Source of the DNA: Marinomonas aquiplantarum
GTDB taxonomy: Bacteria > Pseudomonadota > Gammaproteobacteria > Pseudomonadales > Marinomonadaceae
Assembly (NCBI RefSeq): GCF_003314975.1
Contig: NZ_QNRF01000009.1
Location: 1 to 54,496, forward strand
Reading direction: 5' to 3'
DNA length: 54,496 nucleotides
The notes beneath the pieces are model-generated. The model saw nothing but the letters and a program-made list of their open reading frames with translations, was not told the origin of the DNA and did not search any database. The position numbers and the translations under genes were made by a program. Below, one piece after another: positions 37,987 through 46,579 of this stretch (position 1 is its first letter; every line of letters begins with the position of its first letter).

Positions 37987-39366
37987 CTACAGCTTAGGGA
38001 ATCCGCCGCCGCCAGGAAGGCCACCAGGCATCATACCGCCCAGTCCACGCATCATTTTCTTCATGCCGCCCTTGCTGCTGAACTTCTTCATCATCTTCTG
38101 CATTTGTTTGTGCTGTTTCAACAATCGGTTCAGATCCTGGATCTGCAAGCCCGCACCGGTCGAGATACGTTTCTTACGAGAACCATTAATCACATCGGGA
38201 TTGCGGCGTTCCGCAGGCGTCATGGAATTAATCAAAGCCTCCATACGCACAAACATTTTGTCATCCACTTGATCTTGAATATTACCTAACTGCCCCATGC
38301 CTGGCAGCTTATCCAACATGGAACTCATACCGCCCATGTTTTTCATCTGCTGCAGCTGCTCTTTAAAGTCTTCTAGGTCAAAGCCCTTACCTTTCTTTAA
38401 TTTACCAGCAAGCTTTTCGGCCTTGTCTTTATCAATTTTTTGCTCGGCTTCCTCGATCAAGGACAACATGTCGCCCATGCCCAAGATTCGAGATGCCAAA
38501 CGATCTGGATGGAACGGCTCTAAAGCGTCAGTTTTCTCCCCAACACCCAAGAACTTAATCGGCTTACCGGTAATGTGACGCACAGACAGCGCAGCACCAC
38601 CGCGGGCATCACCATCGGTTTTCGTCAAAACGACACCGGTCAGTGGCAATACATCCCCAAACGCCTTGGCCGTATTTGCGGCATCTTGACCCGTCATGGC
38701 ATCCACAACAAATAAGGTCTCAATTGGATTAATCGCCCCGTGAAGCGACTTAATCTCGGCCATCATGTCTTCATCAATCGCTAAACGACCTGCGGTATCG
38801 ACAATAACAACGTCTTTATGGGCTTTCTTAGCGTAATCAATCGCATTATTCACAATATCGATTGGCTTTTGTGACAAATCACTCGGAATGAAATCTACAT
38901 CAATTTCATTGGCCAATGTTTCCAACTGTTTGATCGCTGCTGGACGATACACATCGGCACTGACAACAGAAACGGACTTTTTCTCACGTTCTTTTAAATA
39001 CTTTGCCAGTTTAGCCGTTGAGGTTGTTTTACCCGCCCCTTGCAAACCCGCCATTAAGATGACAGCTGGACGCGCTACACGCAGATTCAAGCCATCATTG
39101 GCTTGCCCCATGACCGCTTCCAGTTCCTGCTTAACGATTTTTAAGAAAACTTGCCCAGGACTCAGGCTTTTTGAAACTTCCGTACCAACGGCGCGTTCTT
39201 TTACGGCCGCAATAAAGTATTTGACAACAGGAAGTGCCACATCAGCTTCTAATAAGGCCATGCGCACTTCACGCAACACATCTTTAATGTTGTCTTCGGT
39301 TAATTTAGCTCTTCCTCGAATTCGATCAAGGGAGGAGGTTAAGCGTTCTGATAAACTGTCGAACAT
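37987..39366 (-). CDS. ffh: Signal recognition particle protein Ffh
   Basis: A 459-residue SRP54 homologue that binds 4.5S RNA and signal sequences of membrane proteins. The N domain is followed by the GTPase G domain: GLQGAGKTTSTAKLAKYL (near residue 106), DVYRPAAIKQL, DTAGRL and TKTDGDARGGAAL. The methionine-rich M domain (about 325-459) has MTPAERRNPDVINGSRKKRISTG and a glycine/methionine-rich tail. Length is normal. ffh and rpsP are adjacent as in many gammaproteobacteria; ypjD is divergent. The leader carries a short AAACTGA/TCAGTTT hairpin at 39399-39417. Confidence 0.98.
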   Translation of the reverse strand: MFDSLSERLTSSLDRIRGRAKLTEDNIKDVLREVRMALLEADVALPVVKYFIAAVKERAVGTEVSKSLSPGQVFLKIVKQELEAVMGQANDGLNLRVARPAVILMAGLQGAGKTTSTAKLAKYLKEREKKSVSVVSADVYRPAAIKQLETLANEIDVDFIPSDLSQKPIDIVNNAIDYAKKAHKDVVIVDTAGRLAIDEDMMAEIKSLHGAINPIETLFVVDAMTGQDAANTAKAFGDVLPLTGVVLTKTDGDARGGAALSVRHITGKPIKFLGVGEKTDALEPFHPDRLASRILGMGDMLSLIEEAEQKIDKDKAEKLAGKLKKGKGFDLEDFKEQLQQMKNMGGMSSMLDKLPGMGQLGNIQDQVDDKMFVRMEALINSMTPAERRNPDVINGSRKKRISTGAGLQIQDLNRLLKQHKQMQKMMKKFSSKGGMKKMMRGLGGMMPGGLPGGGGFPKL

Positions 39367-39495
39367 ATTGCCCTCGAATTTGGCTCAAAAATGGAAAAAA
39401 ACTGACACTATCAGTTTATCCAAGGTGAAATTGGTTTTATTATAACGGATAAATGATTATCACCCTATACCTTTACTAAGCGGACATCCTAGTTC

Positions 39496-40263
39496 ATGAC
39501 TCAAATATCGCTTTGGTTAGCTTGCACAGCCTGCTTAATTGCTGGTGCGGTTTACTTTTTTCGCCCCCACAACCGCTTCACACAGCTGATTGGGGCGCTT
39601 GCCGTTGCGACACACACTTTTTCATTAATGCAATTATTGCTTAATCGTGATGGCTTCAATTTTTTAACCATTGGCTTATTAATCGCTTTAATTGGCAATA
39701 CCTTGCTGTGGTTTAGCAACAGAGACAAAGATTTATCCCTGCTAATCGGCACAGCTTTTCCTCTTAGTGCCATTATTTTAGCACTCAATGCCATTGAACC
39801 TTGGGATTTGAAACAGCTTCACAGCAATTCATGGGGCACCAGTGCCCACATTCTTATCGCTTCCGTTGCTTACAGTCTATTTGCCACTGCTTGTGGAGTT
39901 GGGATTTTGCTGGCCATGCAAGAATACCAACTTAAACACCACAAACTAAAACAATTGCTGCGCGTCCCACCGCTTCAAGTTTTAGAAAGCTTGATGTTTG
40001 AATTCATTTGGGCCGCTTTTATTCTATTGACCATCACCATACTTACCGGCTTCTATTTTATAGAAGACATGTTTGCCCAACATTTAGTACACAAAACCTT
40101 TTTCACCATCGCCTCTTGGTTCGTGTTTGCAGGGCTGTTACTTGGTCGACATTTAGCTGGCTGGCGCGGACAACTGGCCGTCAAATTAACCCTTAGTGGC
40201 TTCTTCCTATTAATGCTAGGCTACTTTGGTAGTCGCATTGCATTACAAATCCTATTGCAATAA
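39496..40263 (+). CDS. ypjD: CcsA/YpjD-like inner-membrane protein
   Basis: A 255-residue protein with about eight hydrophobic segments, related to the cytochrome c assembly proteins CcsA/CcmC. The conserved tail region GFYFIEDMFAQHLVHKTFFTIASWFVFAGLLLGRHLAGWRG contains the His pair expected of this family. It is divergent from ffh and followed 83 bp later by a CorB-like gene, the usual ffh-ypjD-yfjD neighbourhood. Its biochemical role in E. coli is not settled; a haem-related function is inferred from homology only. Confidence 0.9.
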   Translation: MTQISLWLACTACLIAGAVYFFRPHNRFTQLIGALAVATHTFSLMQLLLNRDGFNFLTIGLLIALIGNTLLWFSNRDKDLSLLIGTAFPLSAIILALNAIEPWDLKQLHSNSWGTSAHILIASVAYSLFATACGVGILLAMQEYQLKHHKLKQLLRVPPLQVLESLMFEFIWAAFILLTITILTGFYFIEDMFAQHLVHKTFFTIASWFVFAGLLLGRHLAGWRGQLAVKLTLSGFFLLMLGYFGSRIALQILLQ

Positions 40264-40346
40264 TGGCCGAATTCACAAAGTATGTTTGACAGTCGGTTCG
40301 TAAGAACTAATAATTCCACAATCTAAATTATTGAGGCGCTCCCTTT

Positions 40347-41603
40347 TTGAACGAAGTTCCCTTAAGTATCCTCGGCGGAATACTGGCTTTTCTCATTCTA
40401 TTTTCTGCTTTCTTTTCAAGCTCAGAAACAAGCATGCTGTCTTTAAACAAGTATCGACTGAAGCATCTTGTGAAAAACAAACATAAATCAGCGATCAAAG
40501 TCAGTTCTTTACTTGAACGTCCAGATCGTCTTATTGGCGTTATTTTAATTGGCAATAACTTTGTCAACATCCTAGCTTCCGCTATCGCCACCATTATTGC
40601 GGTAAGATTATGGGGAGACGCTGGTGTCGCCATTGCAACTGCGGCACTCACCTTAGTTATTCTTATCTTCGCTGAAGTCACACCAAAAACATTTGCGGCT
40701 TTGCATCCAGAAAAATTAGCCTTCCCATTTTCATGGGTACTGGCTGTCATCCTAAAATTACTTTACCCATTAGTATTGCTCGTCAACACCTTGTCCAATG
40801 GATTGCTACGTCTGTTTGGGGTGCAAGCTCACCACAGCAACCAAGACACACTAGATTCAGAAGAACTGAGAACCGTAGTAAATGAAGCGAGCGGTTTAAT
40901 TCCTGCCGCTCACCAAGACATGCTGATCTCCATCCTAGATCTAGAAAAAGTCTCTGTGGAAGACATCATGATTCCACGCAACGACGTTGTTGGTATCGAT
41001 ATTGAAGACTCAATCGAAGAGATCATTGAGCAAATCTGTCAAACACGCCACACTAGAATGCCTGTTTACAATGGCGAGATTAATAAAGTCATTGGCATTC
41101 TTCACGCTCGTCATGCTGCCATGTTCTTACGCGACCCAACACCATCCAAAGCGGCATTACTTAAAGCAACCGTTGAACCTTACTTTATCCCGGAAAGCAC
41201 TTCACTCAACACAGTGCTTCTAAACTTCCAGAAAGACCATCAACAGATGGGTATCGTGGTCGACGAATACGGTGACGTTCAAGGCATAGCGGCATTAGAA
41301 GACGTTCTTGAAGAAATTGTTGGCGAGTTCACACCGCCAACCCAAGACGAAGAAGAAGAGATTCAAGCACTGGATGATGGCTCCTTCCGTATTGAAGGCT
41401 CCACTCACATTCGAGAGATCAATAAGGCACTAGATTGGCACTTGCCGACCGATGGACCAAAAACCCTAAACGGTTTAATCATTGAAACACTTGAGTTTAT
41501 CCCTGAACACCCGATCAGTCTTTGGGTAGACCACTACCAAATTGAAATCCAAGAAATTGAAGACAAGGTTGTGAAATTCGCCAAACTTCAGTTAAAGCGG
41601 TAA
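40347..41603 (+). CDS. CorB/YfjD-type HlyC-CorC family membrane protein
   Basis: A 418-residue protein with an N-terminal DUF21/CNNM membrane domain (three to four hydrophobic segments, about 1-180; FFSSSETSMLSLNKYRLKHL is typical). Two CBS domains follow (about 200-330; VEDIMIPRNDVVGIDIEDS), then a C-terminal CorC_HlyC domain (about 340-418). Members act in magnesium or cobalt transport or resistance. The start codon is TTG (40347), chosen because it gives the family N-terminus; GAGG lies 10 nt upstream. It is followed 10 bp later by the NUDIX gene, probably on one transcript. Confidence 0.91.
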   Translation: MNEVPLSILGGILAFLILFSAFFSSSETSMLSLNKYRLKHLVKNKHKSAIKVSSLLERPDRLIGVILIGNNFVNILASAIATIIAVRLWGDAGVAIATAALTLVILIFAEVTPKTFAALHPEKLAFPFSWVLAVILKLLYPLVLLVNTLSNGLLRLFGVQAHHSNQDTLDSEELRTVVNEASGLIPAAHQDMLISILDLEKVSVEDIMIPRNDVVGIDIEDSIEEIIEQICQTRHTRMPVYNGEINKVIGILHARHAAMFLRDPTPSKAALLKATVEPYFIPESTSLNTVLLNFQKDHQQMGIVVDEYGDVQGIAALEDVLEEIVGEFTPPTQDEEEEIQALDDGSFRIEGSTHIREINKALDWHLPTDGPKTLNGLIIETLEFIPEHPISLWVDHYQIEIQEIEDKVVKFAKLQLKR

Positions 41604-41613
41604 AGGATACGTC

Positions 41614-42159
41614 ATGAGATACTGCCCTAAATGTGGTCACCAAGTTGAGATGACCATCCCACAAGGTGATAACCGCACACGAGCAGTCTGTCCGCATTGC
41701 GCTCATATCGATTATGACAACCCAAGACTGATCACTGGCACCATTCCACTCTATCAAGGCAAAATCCTCCTATGTCGTCGTAACATAGAACCACAATTTG
41801 GATTTTGGACCCTACCTGCTGGCTTCATGGAAAACCAAGAAACCACCAGCGAAGGCGCTCTTCGCGAGACATTAGAAGAGTCCGGCTCGGTAGCCAAATG
41901 CCAGCAAGCTTTTAGCATGATCAGCATCCCAAGAATTAATCAGGTGCACCTTTTCTATATTGCTGAATTGGAAAAGGACGACTTTCACCCAACCGAAGAG
42001 AGCTCAGAAGTCGCACTCTTCGACTTGAAAGACATTCCATGGGAAGAATTAGCCTTTAGCAGTGTCACGAAAACACTTGAGTTCTTTATTGAAGACCACC
42101 AAAAAGGACAATATGGTTTTCACGAAGACGTCATTCTGTTTAACTCTGTACCAGATTAA
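41614..42159 (+). CDS. NUDIX hydrolase with N-terminal zinc ribbon
   Basis: A 181-residue NUDIX enzyme. Residues 4-32 form a zinc ribbon (CPKCG ... CPHCAHIDYDNPR). The NUDIX box follows near residues 70-93 in two adjacent parts, GFMENQETTSEGALRE and TLEESG. It resembles the group with ADP-ribose or NADH pyrophosphatase-like members, but the substrate is not readable. It lies 10 bp behind the CorB-like gene, and its stop is only 9 bp from the stop of the convergent NIF3-like gene. Confidence 0.9.
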   Translation: MRYCPKCGHQVEMTIPQGDNRTRAVCPHCAHIDYDNPRLITGTIPLYQGKILLCRRNIEPQFGFWTLPAGFMENQETTSEGALRETLEESGSVAKCQQAFSMISIPRINQVHLFYIAELEKDDFHPTEESSEVALFDLKDIPWEELAFSSVTKTLEFFIEDHQKGQYGFHEDVILFNSVPD

Positions 42160-42168
42160 ACAAACACT

Positions 42169-42477
42169 TTAAGATTCAACTCGAATTAAATGATAAGCCA
42201 CTTCTTCATAGGGGTGAGCTAAACGCAAAGCGGCAACAACCGCCTCTTTGTACTGTTCCAAGAGCACCATCTCCACTCGATACTCTTCAACCTGCTCAGC
42301 TTCACCCACGTTACCAAGAAACGGTTGAGCGCCATCTTGAGGGCAAAACTGCCCTTGTCCAAGCACCTGCCAACAACACGCCTCATAATTTCCCATTCGA
42401 CCAGCACCAGCAGCAAAAACCGCACTCTTTACCGCTTCAATATGTGTTGCTGGAACATAAAATACTAACGAATACAT
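42169..42477 (-). CDS. NIF3-like (YqfO/CutA-fold) small protein
   Basis: A 102-residue protein matching the small domain inserted in NIF3/YqfO proteins, which has a CutA-like fold. Typical pieces are SLVFYVPATHIEAVKSAVFAAGAGRMGNYE, the QGQFCP-like turn, and the C-terminal LRLAHPYEEVAYHLI with the conserved HPYEE. The catalytic metal-binding NIF3 body is absent, so this is a stand-alone domain of unknown role. I start it at the ATG at 42477, preceded by AAGGAAG; the longer reading from 42498 would overlap that ribosome site. It follows the DUF72 gene. Confidence 0.75.
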   Translation of the reverse strand: MYSLVFYVPATHIEAVKSAVFAAGAGRMGNYEACCWQVLGQGQFCPQDGAQPFLGNVGEAEQVEEYRVEMVLLEQYKEAVVAALRLAHPYEEVAYHLIRVES

Positions 42478-42512
42478 ACCCACTTCCTTTATTTCCAATA
42501 CGGCATTAACAA

Positions 42513-43376
42513 CTAAATCAAACTCATTTGCTCTAACGTATCAGGCAGAATCAGCTGCTTACAAGGCAAAGCGCCATTAGCCACTAGCTTATCATCCAAC
42601 CAAGACGCCAATGTTGGCGCAGCAATATTGTCGGAAGAATGCACAAACACAACAGGGCTTAAGCCTTCTTCTAACCATTGCTTTATTTTGACTGCCCACT
42701 GATCCAGCCAAACATGATTACTCGGCAGATCAGGGTGACCAATATAGCGAACGATGGGAGTAGTTGCCGTCGCAACGGGGTGACAAGGAACTCTTGGCTT
42801 CTTTTGTTGAGCATCCAAAAGACTTTCATTATAAGCAGGCGTTGAAAACACAGGGCGAGAATCCATGACAACTCGATTAACTTGACGTTCAGACAACGCC
42901 TTCAAAAAAGCCGCTTCGCGCTCGCCCTTATCAAAAAAGTCTAAATGGCGAACCTCAACACTCAAGGGTGTGCTCAACTGCCACTCGTCCATTAAGGCTA
43001 AAATGTATGGCAAACGCTCCGCTGCTAATCGACCAGGAAGTTGCAACATAGTAGGCCCTAACTTAGCGACAAGCGGGCTTAATGTTTGCTGAAAAGCTAA
43101 CCAATCATTGCGCACTTCTTGCCATGGGCGCTGTGCTGAAGCATGAGAAATCTGTTGCGGGACTTTAAAACAAAAGCGAAACTCCGCTCCGACTTGTTGA
43201 AACCAACGCATTAATTGCTGATCCGCTACTGGCGCGTAAAATGTACTGCCCACCTCCACCGAGGAAAAAACGTTGGCATACTCTGCCAGTCGCTCACCGC
43301 CAGGCACCGCAGACGAATACAGCCAATCGATCCAAGCCGGATGCTGCCACTGCGCCATGCCGTACAAAACCGTCAT
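42513..43376 (-). CDS. DUF72 family protein (YecE-like)
   Basis: A 287-residue protein of the DUF72 TIM-barrel family. Typical segments are YANVFSSVEVGSTFYAPVADQQLMRWFQQVGAEFRFCFKVPQQISH (about 33-80), LGPTMLQLPGRL, PLSVEVRHLDFF and the C-terminal VVFVHSSDNIAAPTLASWL. The family function is unknown. Its ATG overlaps the greB stop codon by 4 bp (43373-43376), so it is translationally coupled to greB. Confidence 0.88.
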   Translation of the reverse strand: MTVLYGMAQWQHPAWIDWLYSSAVPGGERLAEYANVFSSVEVGSTFYAPVADQQLMRWFQQVGAEFRFCFKVPQQISHASAQRPWQEVRNDWLAFQQTLSPLVAKLGPTMLQLPGRLAAERLPYILALMDEWQLSTPLSVEVRHLDFFDKGEREAAFLKALSERQVNRVVMDSRPVFSTPAYNESLLDAQQKKPRVPCHPVATATTPIVRYIGHPDLPSNHVWLDQWAVKIKQWLEEGLSPVVFVHSSDNIAAPTLASWLDDKLVANGALPCKQLILPDTLEQMSLI

Positions 43377-43882
43377 AAATTGACCGGACGATATTCAACA
43401 CGCTCAATGAAGTAGAGTTTTTCCCCTTGAGCCCGACGAATCGTGACCTCATCCCCCTCTTCTTTTTTCAGCAAAGCTTTTGCCACTGGCGAGTCCATAC
43501 TGATGTAATCTGCCTGATGATCCAATTCATCAGGCCCAACAATACGAAAACACTCTTGTTGACCAGCCTCATCCTCTAATGTGACCCAAGCTCCAAAAAA
43601 CACCTTACTCTGATCATCTGGAATGCGATCAACGACTTTACAATGATCCAAACGCTTTTCTAAATAACGCACTCGACGGTCAATTTCTCGTAGCTGCTTC
43701 TTGCCATAAATGTATTCTGCATTTTCCGACCTATCTCCTTGGGCCGCGGCCTCACGAACCGATTCTGTCACGGCCGGACGTTTTTCTTTCCACAGGTATT
43801 TGAGCTCCGCTAATAAGATTTGCGAACCCTCATAGGTAATATAATTCGATTTAAGTGGTGCTGGAGGTCGATAACGACTCAT
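43373..43882 (-). CDS. greB: Transcript cleavage factor GreB
   Basis: A 169-residue GreB, which rescues backtracked RNA polymerase by stimulating transcript cleavage. The N-terminal coiled coil carries the acidic tip GDRSENAEYIYGKKQLREIDRRVRYLEKRL (near residues 49-79), with the catalytic Asp-Glu. The C-terminal FKBP-like domain ends in SPVAKALLKKEEGDEVTIRRAQGE. The N-terminal extension SRYRPPAPLKSNYIT distinguishes GreB from GreA. It overlaps the DUF72 start. Start is the ATG at 43882. Confidence 0.96.
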   Translation of the reverse strand: MSRYRPPAPLKSNYITYEGSQILLAELKYLWKEKRPAVTESVREAAAQGDRSENAEYIYGKKQLREIDRRVRYLEKRLDHCKVVDRIPDDQSKVFFGAWVTLEDEAGQQECFRIVGPDELDHQADYISMDSPVAKALLKKEEGDEVTIRRAQGEKLYFIERVEYRPVNL

Positions 43883-43911
43883 GTAAAAGCCTCAAATGAA
43901 TAACAGCGACC

Positions 43912-43950
43912 ATAAAAAATGCCGCTAAGCAAAAAATACTTAGCGGCATT
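43912..43950 (-). terminator. mscS-type channel gene terminator
   Basis: On the minus strand AATGCCGCTAAG pairs with CTTAGCGGCATT (43950-43918) around a 9-nt loop, followed by a T run. It lies 23 bp behind the channel gene stop and upstream of greB. A weaker AT-rich inverted repeat overlaps the stop codon itself. Confidence 0.9.
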
Positions 43951-43972
43951 CTAATCTTAATTGGTAAAAAAA

Positions 43973-44803
43973 TTAAGATTCTTGTTTGTGCACATGAACG
44001 TCCATTTGTGGGTAAGGAATACCAACACCACGCTCATCAAAGGCATATTTGATTTTTTCCAACAAATCCGCACGTACTGTCCAATAATCTGCTGATGCCA
44101 CCCAAGGGCGAAGATTAAAGTTCACAGAACTGTCTGCTAATTCTGCAACGGCAATCACACATGCAGGATCCTTCAGAATACGCTCATCAGCTTCGACAAT
44201 CTCTTCCATAATCTGCTTTGCCAAACGAATGTCCGCATCATAGCTAATACCAACCACGAGATCTAAACGACGAGTCGATTCACGAGAAAAATTCACAATA
44301 GCACCGTTCATTATCGCCGAATTAGGTACGATAATGACACGATTATCCGGTGTGGTTAGATGGGTATGAAACAGCTCGATACGATTCACCGTTCCCATTT
44401 GACCGCCCGCGTCCACAAAATCACCCGAGCGAAATGGGCGCAATAGAATAATCAACACACCGGACGCAAAGTTAGACAATGAGCCTTGTAAAGCCAAACC
44501 AACAGCCAAACCAGCGGCACCTAGAATGGCGATAAAAGAGGTCGTCTCCACTCCAATTTGTCCCAACGCCATCAACACAACGCCAGCAAACATCAAGGCA
44601 TATAAAATGCTTGAAGCAAAACCTGCTACCGCTTTGTCTACGGAAGATTTCAGTAAACGCTTTTCACACCAACCTGAAATCTTTGCCGCAATAAATTTAC
44701 CCACAAAGAAAATAACCAAGCCAACGGCTAAATTAAGCGCGCTGTCCATAACCCAAGGCATCCACTCAGCACCCTGATCAAATACCGCCTGTATATCATT
44801 CAT
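43973..44803 (-). CDS. MscS-family small-conductance mechanosensitive channel
   Basis: A 276-residue channel. Three hydrophobic helices lie in about residues 15-125. The pore helix has the alternating Ala/Gly pattern AAGLAVGLALQGSLSNFASGVLIILLRPF, followed by the beta domain beginning GDFVDAGGQMGTVNRIELFHTHLTTPDNRVIIVPNS. Size and layout match E. coli MscS (286). It releases solutes on hypo-osmotic shock. It stands as its own unit, with a 30-bp gap from the gene upstream at 44834. Confidence 0.94.
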   Translation of the reverse strand: MNDIQAVFDQGAEWMPWVMDSALNLAVGLVIFFVGKFIAAKISGWCEKRLLKSSVDKAVAGFASSILYALMFAGVVLMALGQIGVETTSFIAILGAAGLAVGLALQGSLSNFASGVLIILLRPFRSGDFVDAGGQMGTVNRIELFHTHLTTPDNRVIIVPNSAIMNGAIVNFSRESTRRLDLVVGISYDADIRLAKQIMEEIVEADERILKDPACVIAVAELADSSVNFNLRPWVASADYWTVRADLLEKIKYAFDERGVGIPYPQMDVHVHKQES

Positions 44804-44833
44804 AATACTAAACCCTATCCTTAAAAAGTTTCA

Positions 44834-45205
44834 TCAGACCAAATAATCTGCTTTATGCTGCCACTCATCCAACAATTTTTCTAATTCTTTCCGTCCTTCG
44901 TTACTAAAAGATACACAAAGTCGACCATTTACTAGCTGAGTTCCTTTCGTTTCGAATTCATCAATCCAGCAACATCGCTCCCGAAGAGTGTCTAAGTTTT
45001 CATTGTCACGGATACTCAAACCAATAAAAGCATGCCACTCAAACTCAGGTAGATTTCCGGCAAGCGCTTTTTCTAACATAGCGACACAATCCGCCTGACT
45101 TTGTCTGTAATAAGGCAATTTAGACTGATGACGAACAAAGAACATCATCAAGCCCATCAGTAGAACAAAGAAAACAAACGCAGACAGCAACAGCTCTAAC
45201 ATCAT
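44834..45205 (-). CDS. Small membrane-anchored protein of unknown family
   Basis: A 123-residue protein not assigned to a family. Residues 1-24 form one hydrophobic helix (LELLLSAFVFFVLLMGLMMFFV), followed by a short basic turn and a roughly 95-residue, probably cytoplasmic domain. That domain contains FEWHAFIGLSIRDNENLDTLRERCCWIDEF. The adjacent cysteine pair is notable, but no metal-site pattern surrounds it. Its ATG overlaps the stop of the DUF2489 gene (45202-45205), so the two are translationally coupled and probably work together. Confidence 0.7.
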   Translation of the reverse strand: MMLELLLSAFVFFVLLMGLMMFFVRHQSKLPYYRQSQADCVAMLEKALAGNLPEFEWHAFIGLSIRDNENLDTLRERCCWIDEFETKGTQLVNGRLCVSFSNEGRKELEKLLDEWQHKADYLV

Positions 45206-45663
45206 TCCGAAAAGTCAAACGCCAACAGAGAGGTTTTGGCTTTTTTCAGGTCTTCTAAATGCGCCTTCTCATAACCATCCATCTCTTTTTGAAATTTATT
45301 TTTAGCTTGTTTCGGCAAAGATCGCCATTGTTCATGGGTTGGAATATGTTCGGTTTTCTCAGTTACCAGATAAAAGACCGAAATATCTTCGTGCTCAGAT
45401 AAATCAATACTCAGCCTATCTAATAAATTTTTAATTCGAATACTTGCTTCAATCCAATTCACTTCATCCGTACCAGCGACTTTCAACAATACTCGAATAC
45501 TGTCCACAGCTTTCTGACGCTCTTCTTGATAACGCGCCTCACCCGCTTGAATACGCTCCGCTCTCAATTGATTGGCCTGCAATTGTTGGCGAATGAACCA
45601 AAGCGAAAACCCCATCACAACAACGCAAGCGAATAACACTAAGAAAAATACGGTAAGAGACAT
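45202..45663 (-). CDS. DUF2489 family membrane-anchored protein
   Basis: A 153-residue protein with an N-terminal transmembrane helix (LTVFFLVLFACVVVMGFSLWFI). A charged helical stretch follows (QLQANQLRAERIQAGEARYQEER), then a domain typical of DUF2489, including ESIRVLL-like DSIRVLLKVAGTDEVNWIEASIRIKNLL. Function is unknown. It overlaps the next gene by 4 bp, and both share the same single-helix layout, suggesting a two-component membrane assembly. Confidence 0.8.
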   Translation of the reverse strand: MSLTVFFLVLFACVVVMGFSLWFIRQQLQANQLRAERIQAGEARYQEERQKAVDSIRVLLKVAGTDEVNWIEASIRIKNLLDRLSIDLSEHEDISVFYLVTEKTEHIPTHEQWRSLPKQAKNKFQKEMDGYEKAHLEDLKKAKTSLLAFDFSE

Positions 45664-45761
45664 ACAAAACCTTCAAACTTAATCTATACAAATAAAACAC
45701 CCTATTATGTCAATCAAATAACAACGGGGTGACATTCCAAAGAACACTTGTCGCTAACTCA

Positions 45762-46562
45762 TTAAAGCAGAGCCTTTAAATCATCAAACAAATCGGGCGT
45801 CGCGACCAACAACCCTTCACCATTAACAGCCTCGGGCCAAACCACCTGAGGCTTTGCAAAATATCCCAACCGAGCACCAGCTTCTTCCGCAATTAAAGCA
45901 CCAGCCGCCATATCCCAAGGCTTCACTGTCTCGTAATAAGCATCTAATCGACCCGCGGCTACCCAACACAAATCCAATGCTGCGGACCCATTTCGTCTTA
46001 CATCCTGACACGCATGAAGCACTCGACTTAAACGCTCAATCAAATTTGGTAACGATGTTTTTTGATATGGAAAACCTGTTGCCACTAAGGCATTACGAAG
46101 AGTTGATGCCCCGGAAACAGCGAGCTTTTTACCATTACAATATGCACCCTGTCCTCGCAAAGCAGAATAACACTCAGCTAAAAACGGTGCATAAACAACA
46201 CCTAAAATACGCACTGAACCGATAAACAGACCAATCGAAACTGCCACATGATGGTGACCATGAGCAAAATTGACCGTACCATCAATCGGATCAATCACCC
46301 AAACAGGGACATCTTCGATCAATTGATTAACATCTAGCGCAGGAAAAGACTCTTCTGAAAGAATTTTATGCTGCGGGAACATCGCCGCAATTTTTTCACA
46401 TATAAAGGCGTCCACCGCAATGTCTGTCGAGGTCACCAATTCATGATGCAACTTGTAGTTTCGATCAAATATCGCCTTTTCACGAGCCTCAACGATGAGC
46501 TTGCCCGCGTCTTGAGCTAACTGTTTGGCAAAATCCAACCATTGTTCATATTCAGACGTCAT
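45762..46562 (-). CDS. Inositol-monophosphatase-family phosphatase (SuhB-like)
   Basis: A 266-residue magnesium-dependent phosphatase. Metal-binding motifs are present: the Glu of ILSEES (near residue 72), WVIDPIDGTVNFAHG (near 87-101) and PWDMAAGALIAEEAGA (near 212-227). SuhB also modulates rRNA antitermination in E. coli, but this protein is not certain to be the SuhB orthologue because other inositol-phosphatase paralogues look alike. I start it at the ATG at 46562, with GGAAGGG upstream; the longer frame from 46634 runs into the esterase gene. It lies 17 bp after the esterase. Confidence 0.87.
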   Translation of the reverse strand: MTSEYEQWLDFAKQLAQDAGKLIVEAREKAIFDRNYKLHHELVTSTDIAVDAFICEKIAAMFPQHKILSEESFPALDVNQLIEDVPVWVIDPIDGTVNFAHGHHHVAVSIGLFIGSVRILGVVYAPFLAECYSALRGQGAYCNGKKLAVSGASTLRNALVATGFPYQKTSLPNLIERLSRVLHACQDVRRNGSAALDLCWVAAGRLDAYYETVKPWDMAAGALIAEEAGARLGYFAKPQVVWPEAVNGEGLLVATPDLFDDLKALL

Positions 46563-46579
46563 ACCAATCCCTTCCACTT

